DNA from: Gammaproteobacteria bacterium
Lineage (GTDB): Bacteria > Pseudomonadota > Gammaproteobacteria > PS1 > Pseudothioglobaceae
Assembly: GCA_024280535.1 (NCBI GenBank)
Contig: JAJRPY010000011.1
Span: forward strand, 1-7,215
Length of the DNA stretch: 7,215 nt
Direction: 5' to 3'
The notes below the pieces were generated by a model. The model was not told the DNA's origin. It did not search any database and saw only the letters and a list, made by a program, of their open reading frames with translations. The position numbers and the translations under genes were made by a program. Shown piece by piece: positions 6,256-7,215 of this stretch (the first letter of the stretch is position 1; every line of letters begins with the position of its first letter).

Positions 6256-7215
6256 TCAATCATCATCCTCAATGGTCACTGTGTGAATATCTGGCGGGAT
6301 AAACCCTGTGTAATCACCGCCTGTGGTGGAATGCGTGAGGACAATGTGCCGATCGGGGTTTTTGACTTGGTTATTGATGCTCTTAATCTGAACCAATTGC
6401 CATTTGTCCCAAGGCTTGTGTTCGTTATTTGCATCAGGCCAAAAAGTGAGAGTTTGCCCTGATGTAATTTCAAGATTGTTCGGATCAGGATTATTCACAG
6501 TGACTGTCACCGCAGCTGTTGGTTTGGTTCTAAGTCTTATACCGTAATGAGAAGTATTGGTTCTTCTGGCATTGTCCCCTTCGCCTAATTCAGTAATTTC
6601 ATAATCAACATAAATACCCCTAGCATAATCATCATCCACAATGGTGTGAGTGTGGAATTTGTAATGACCTAAAACAACATCGTTGCCTGTTGGATTAGAC
6701 AAGGCAATAACAATGCTTTCATCCCCTTCAAACGCGTTGTCACCGTTAATCACCAGTTCGATAGTTTTTATTGATTCTCCTACGCCAAAAGTTAAGGTGC
6801 CGCTACCCAAAGTCTCGTAATCTTCACCTTCGGTAGCGGTGCCGCCAACCACGGCATAATCGATGGTGGCCACCTCGTTATTATTAACATGACGCCTAAC
6901 ATGAATAAATTGGGGGGTTTTTTTCAATCTTGCCCCTTCCAAGGTCCCATACCCTCCTTCGAATTCTATGTATGGCGTGCTGTCATTATCCACAATGCGA
7001 TTGATGTGAAAAACGGAGGTAGCAGGCAGGAATTTGACATTAACTAAACTGCTCCTTTCAACATATAAAAACACATCCTCATATGGCTCAACTTCAGTAT
7101 CATCTATAGGGATAATCTTAATTTCTTTTTCGGTTTCTCCTGGGGCAAAGATAAGGGTGGCGTAGCCGTTGGTGGCTAGTGGTGGGTCTAAGGTGTAATC
7201 GATGCCATAAGTAGC
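6256..7215 (-). CDS. Calx-beta domain protein, C-terminal fragment (5' end outside window)
   Basis: On the minus strand the frame stays open to the window edge, giving 319 visible residues before TGA at 6258-6256. The GTG at 7074 is internal, since Calx-beta sequence continues upstream of it. Three units are visible. The first is partial, residues 1-78 (TYGIDYTL, FAPGETEKEI, ending VDND). The second, about 79-196, is canonical (YAVVGGTATEGEDY, LTFGVGES, FEGDESIVIALSNPTG, ending VDDD). The third, about 197-319, is divergent (LTFWPDANNEHKPWDKWQLVQI, HIVLTHSTTGGDY, ending IEDDD). Calx-beta domains bind calcium through the acidic inter-domain linkers and are common in large secreted or surface adhesins of marine bacteria. 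The protein stops right after the last linker, with no visible C-terminal anchor, autotransporter barrel or RTX nonapeptides. It could be complete, or truncated at the 3' end. It is convergent with ygfB. Confidence 0.9.
   Translation of the reverse strand, partial: ATYGIDYTLDPPLATNGYATLIFAPGETEKEIKIIPIDDTEVEPYEDVFLYVERSSLVNVKFLPATSVFHINRIVDNDSTPYIEFEGGYGTLEGARLKKTPQFIHVRRHVNNNEVATIDYAVVGGTATEGEDYETLGSGTLTFGVGESIKTIELVINGDNAFEGDESIVIALSNPTGNDVVLGHYKFHTHTIVDDDYARGIYVDYEITELGEGDNARRTNTSHYGIRLRTKPTAAVTVTVNNPDPNNLEITSGQTLTFWPDANNEHKPWDKWQLVQIKSINNQVKNPDRHIVLTHSTTGGDYTGFIPPDIHTVTIEDDD

Noticed and set aside
6912..6924. Programmed -1 ribosomal frameshift site (A AAA AAC type) in the Calx-beta gene
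   Set aside because: The codon phase is AAA AAA ACC, so the heptamer is not in the canonical X XXY YYZ register. Domain sequence continues without interruption in the zero frame.

Overview
The window looks like a compact, moderately AT-rich gammaproteobacterial chromosome. It carries a housekeeping core flanked at both ends by pieces of large repeat-domain proteins. The aspartate carbamoyltransferase, the UPF0149/YgfB protein, the rarA-crcB pair and the ruvX-pyrB adjacency all point to Gammaproteobacteria. The AT-rich composition, tight packing and the mix with WD40 and Calx-beta proteins would suit the sulfur-oxidising SUP05/Thioglobus/Bathymodiolus-symbiont group, but that is a guess from gene content and not a demonstrated placement.

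Layout, left to right. (1) Positions 1-495, plus strand: the C-terminal end of a WD40-repeat protein whose start lies outside the window, with two nearly identical 129-bp repeat units. (2) Positions 505-3070, minus strand, read right to left: apbE (flavin transferase lipoprotein), rarA (replication-recombination AAA+ ATPase) and crcB (fluoride channel). (3) A 12-bp divergent gap at 3071-3082. (4) Positions 3083-6199, plus strand: an MltB-family lytic transglycosylase, ruvX, pyrB and a ygfB-like gene. (5) Positions 6256-7215, minus strand: the C-terminal end of a Calx-beta domain protein that runs off the right edge.

The two core clusters look like divergently transcribed operons. All five same-strand junctions within them are the same 4-bp ATGA start/stop overlap, so translation is probably coupled throughout. 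By function, the left operon mixes flavin loading of extracytoplasmic proteins, fork repair and fluoride efflux. The right operon mixes peptidoglycan turnover, rRNA/Holliday-junction-type nuclease function and the committed step of pyrimidine synthesis. They read as streamlined housekeeping operons more than as one pathway.

I see no RNA genes, CRISPR arrays, insertion sequences, origins or att sites, and no gene-free stretch longer than 56 bases. I did not find a clearly new system. The most unusual items are the uniform ATGA junctions, the 12-bp divergent start region with a perfect TATAAT that could make the mltB mRNA leaderless, the homogenised WD40 repeats, and the abrupt end of the Calx-beta protein.
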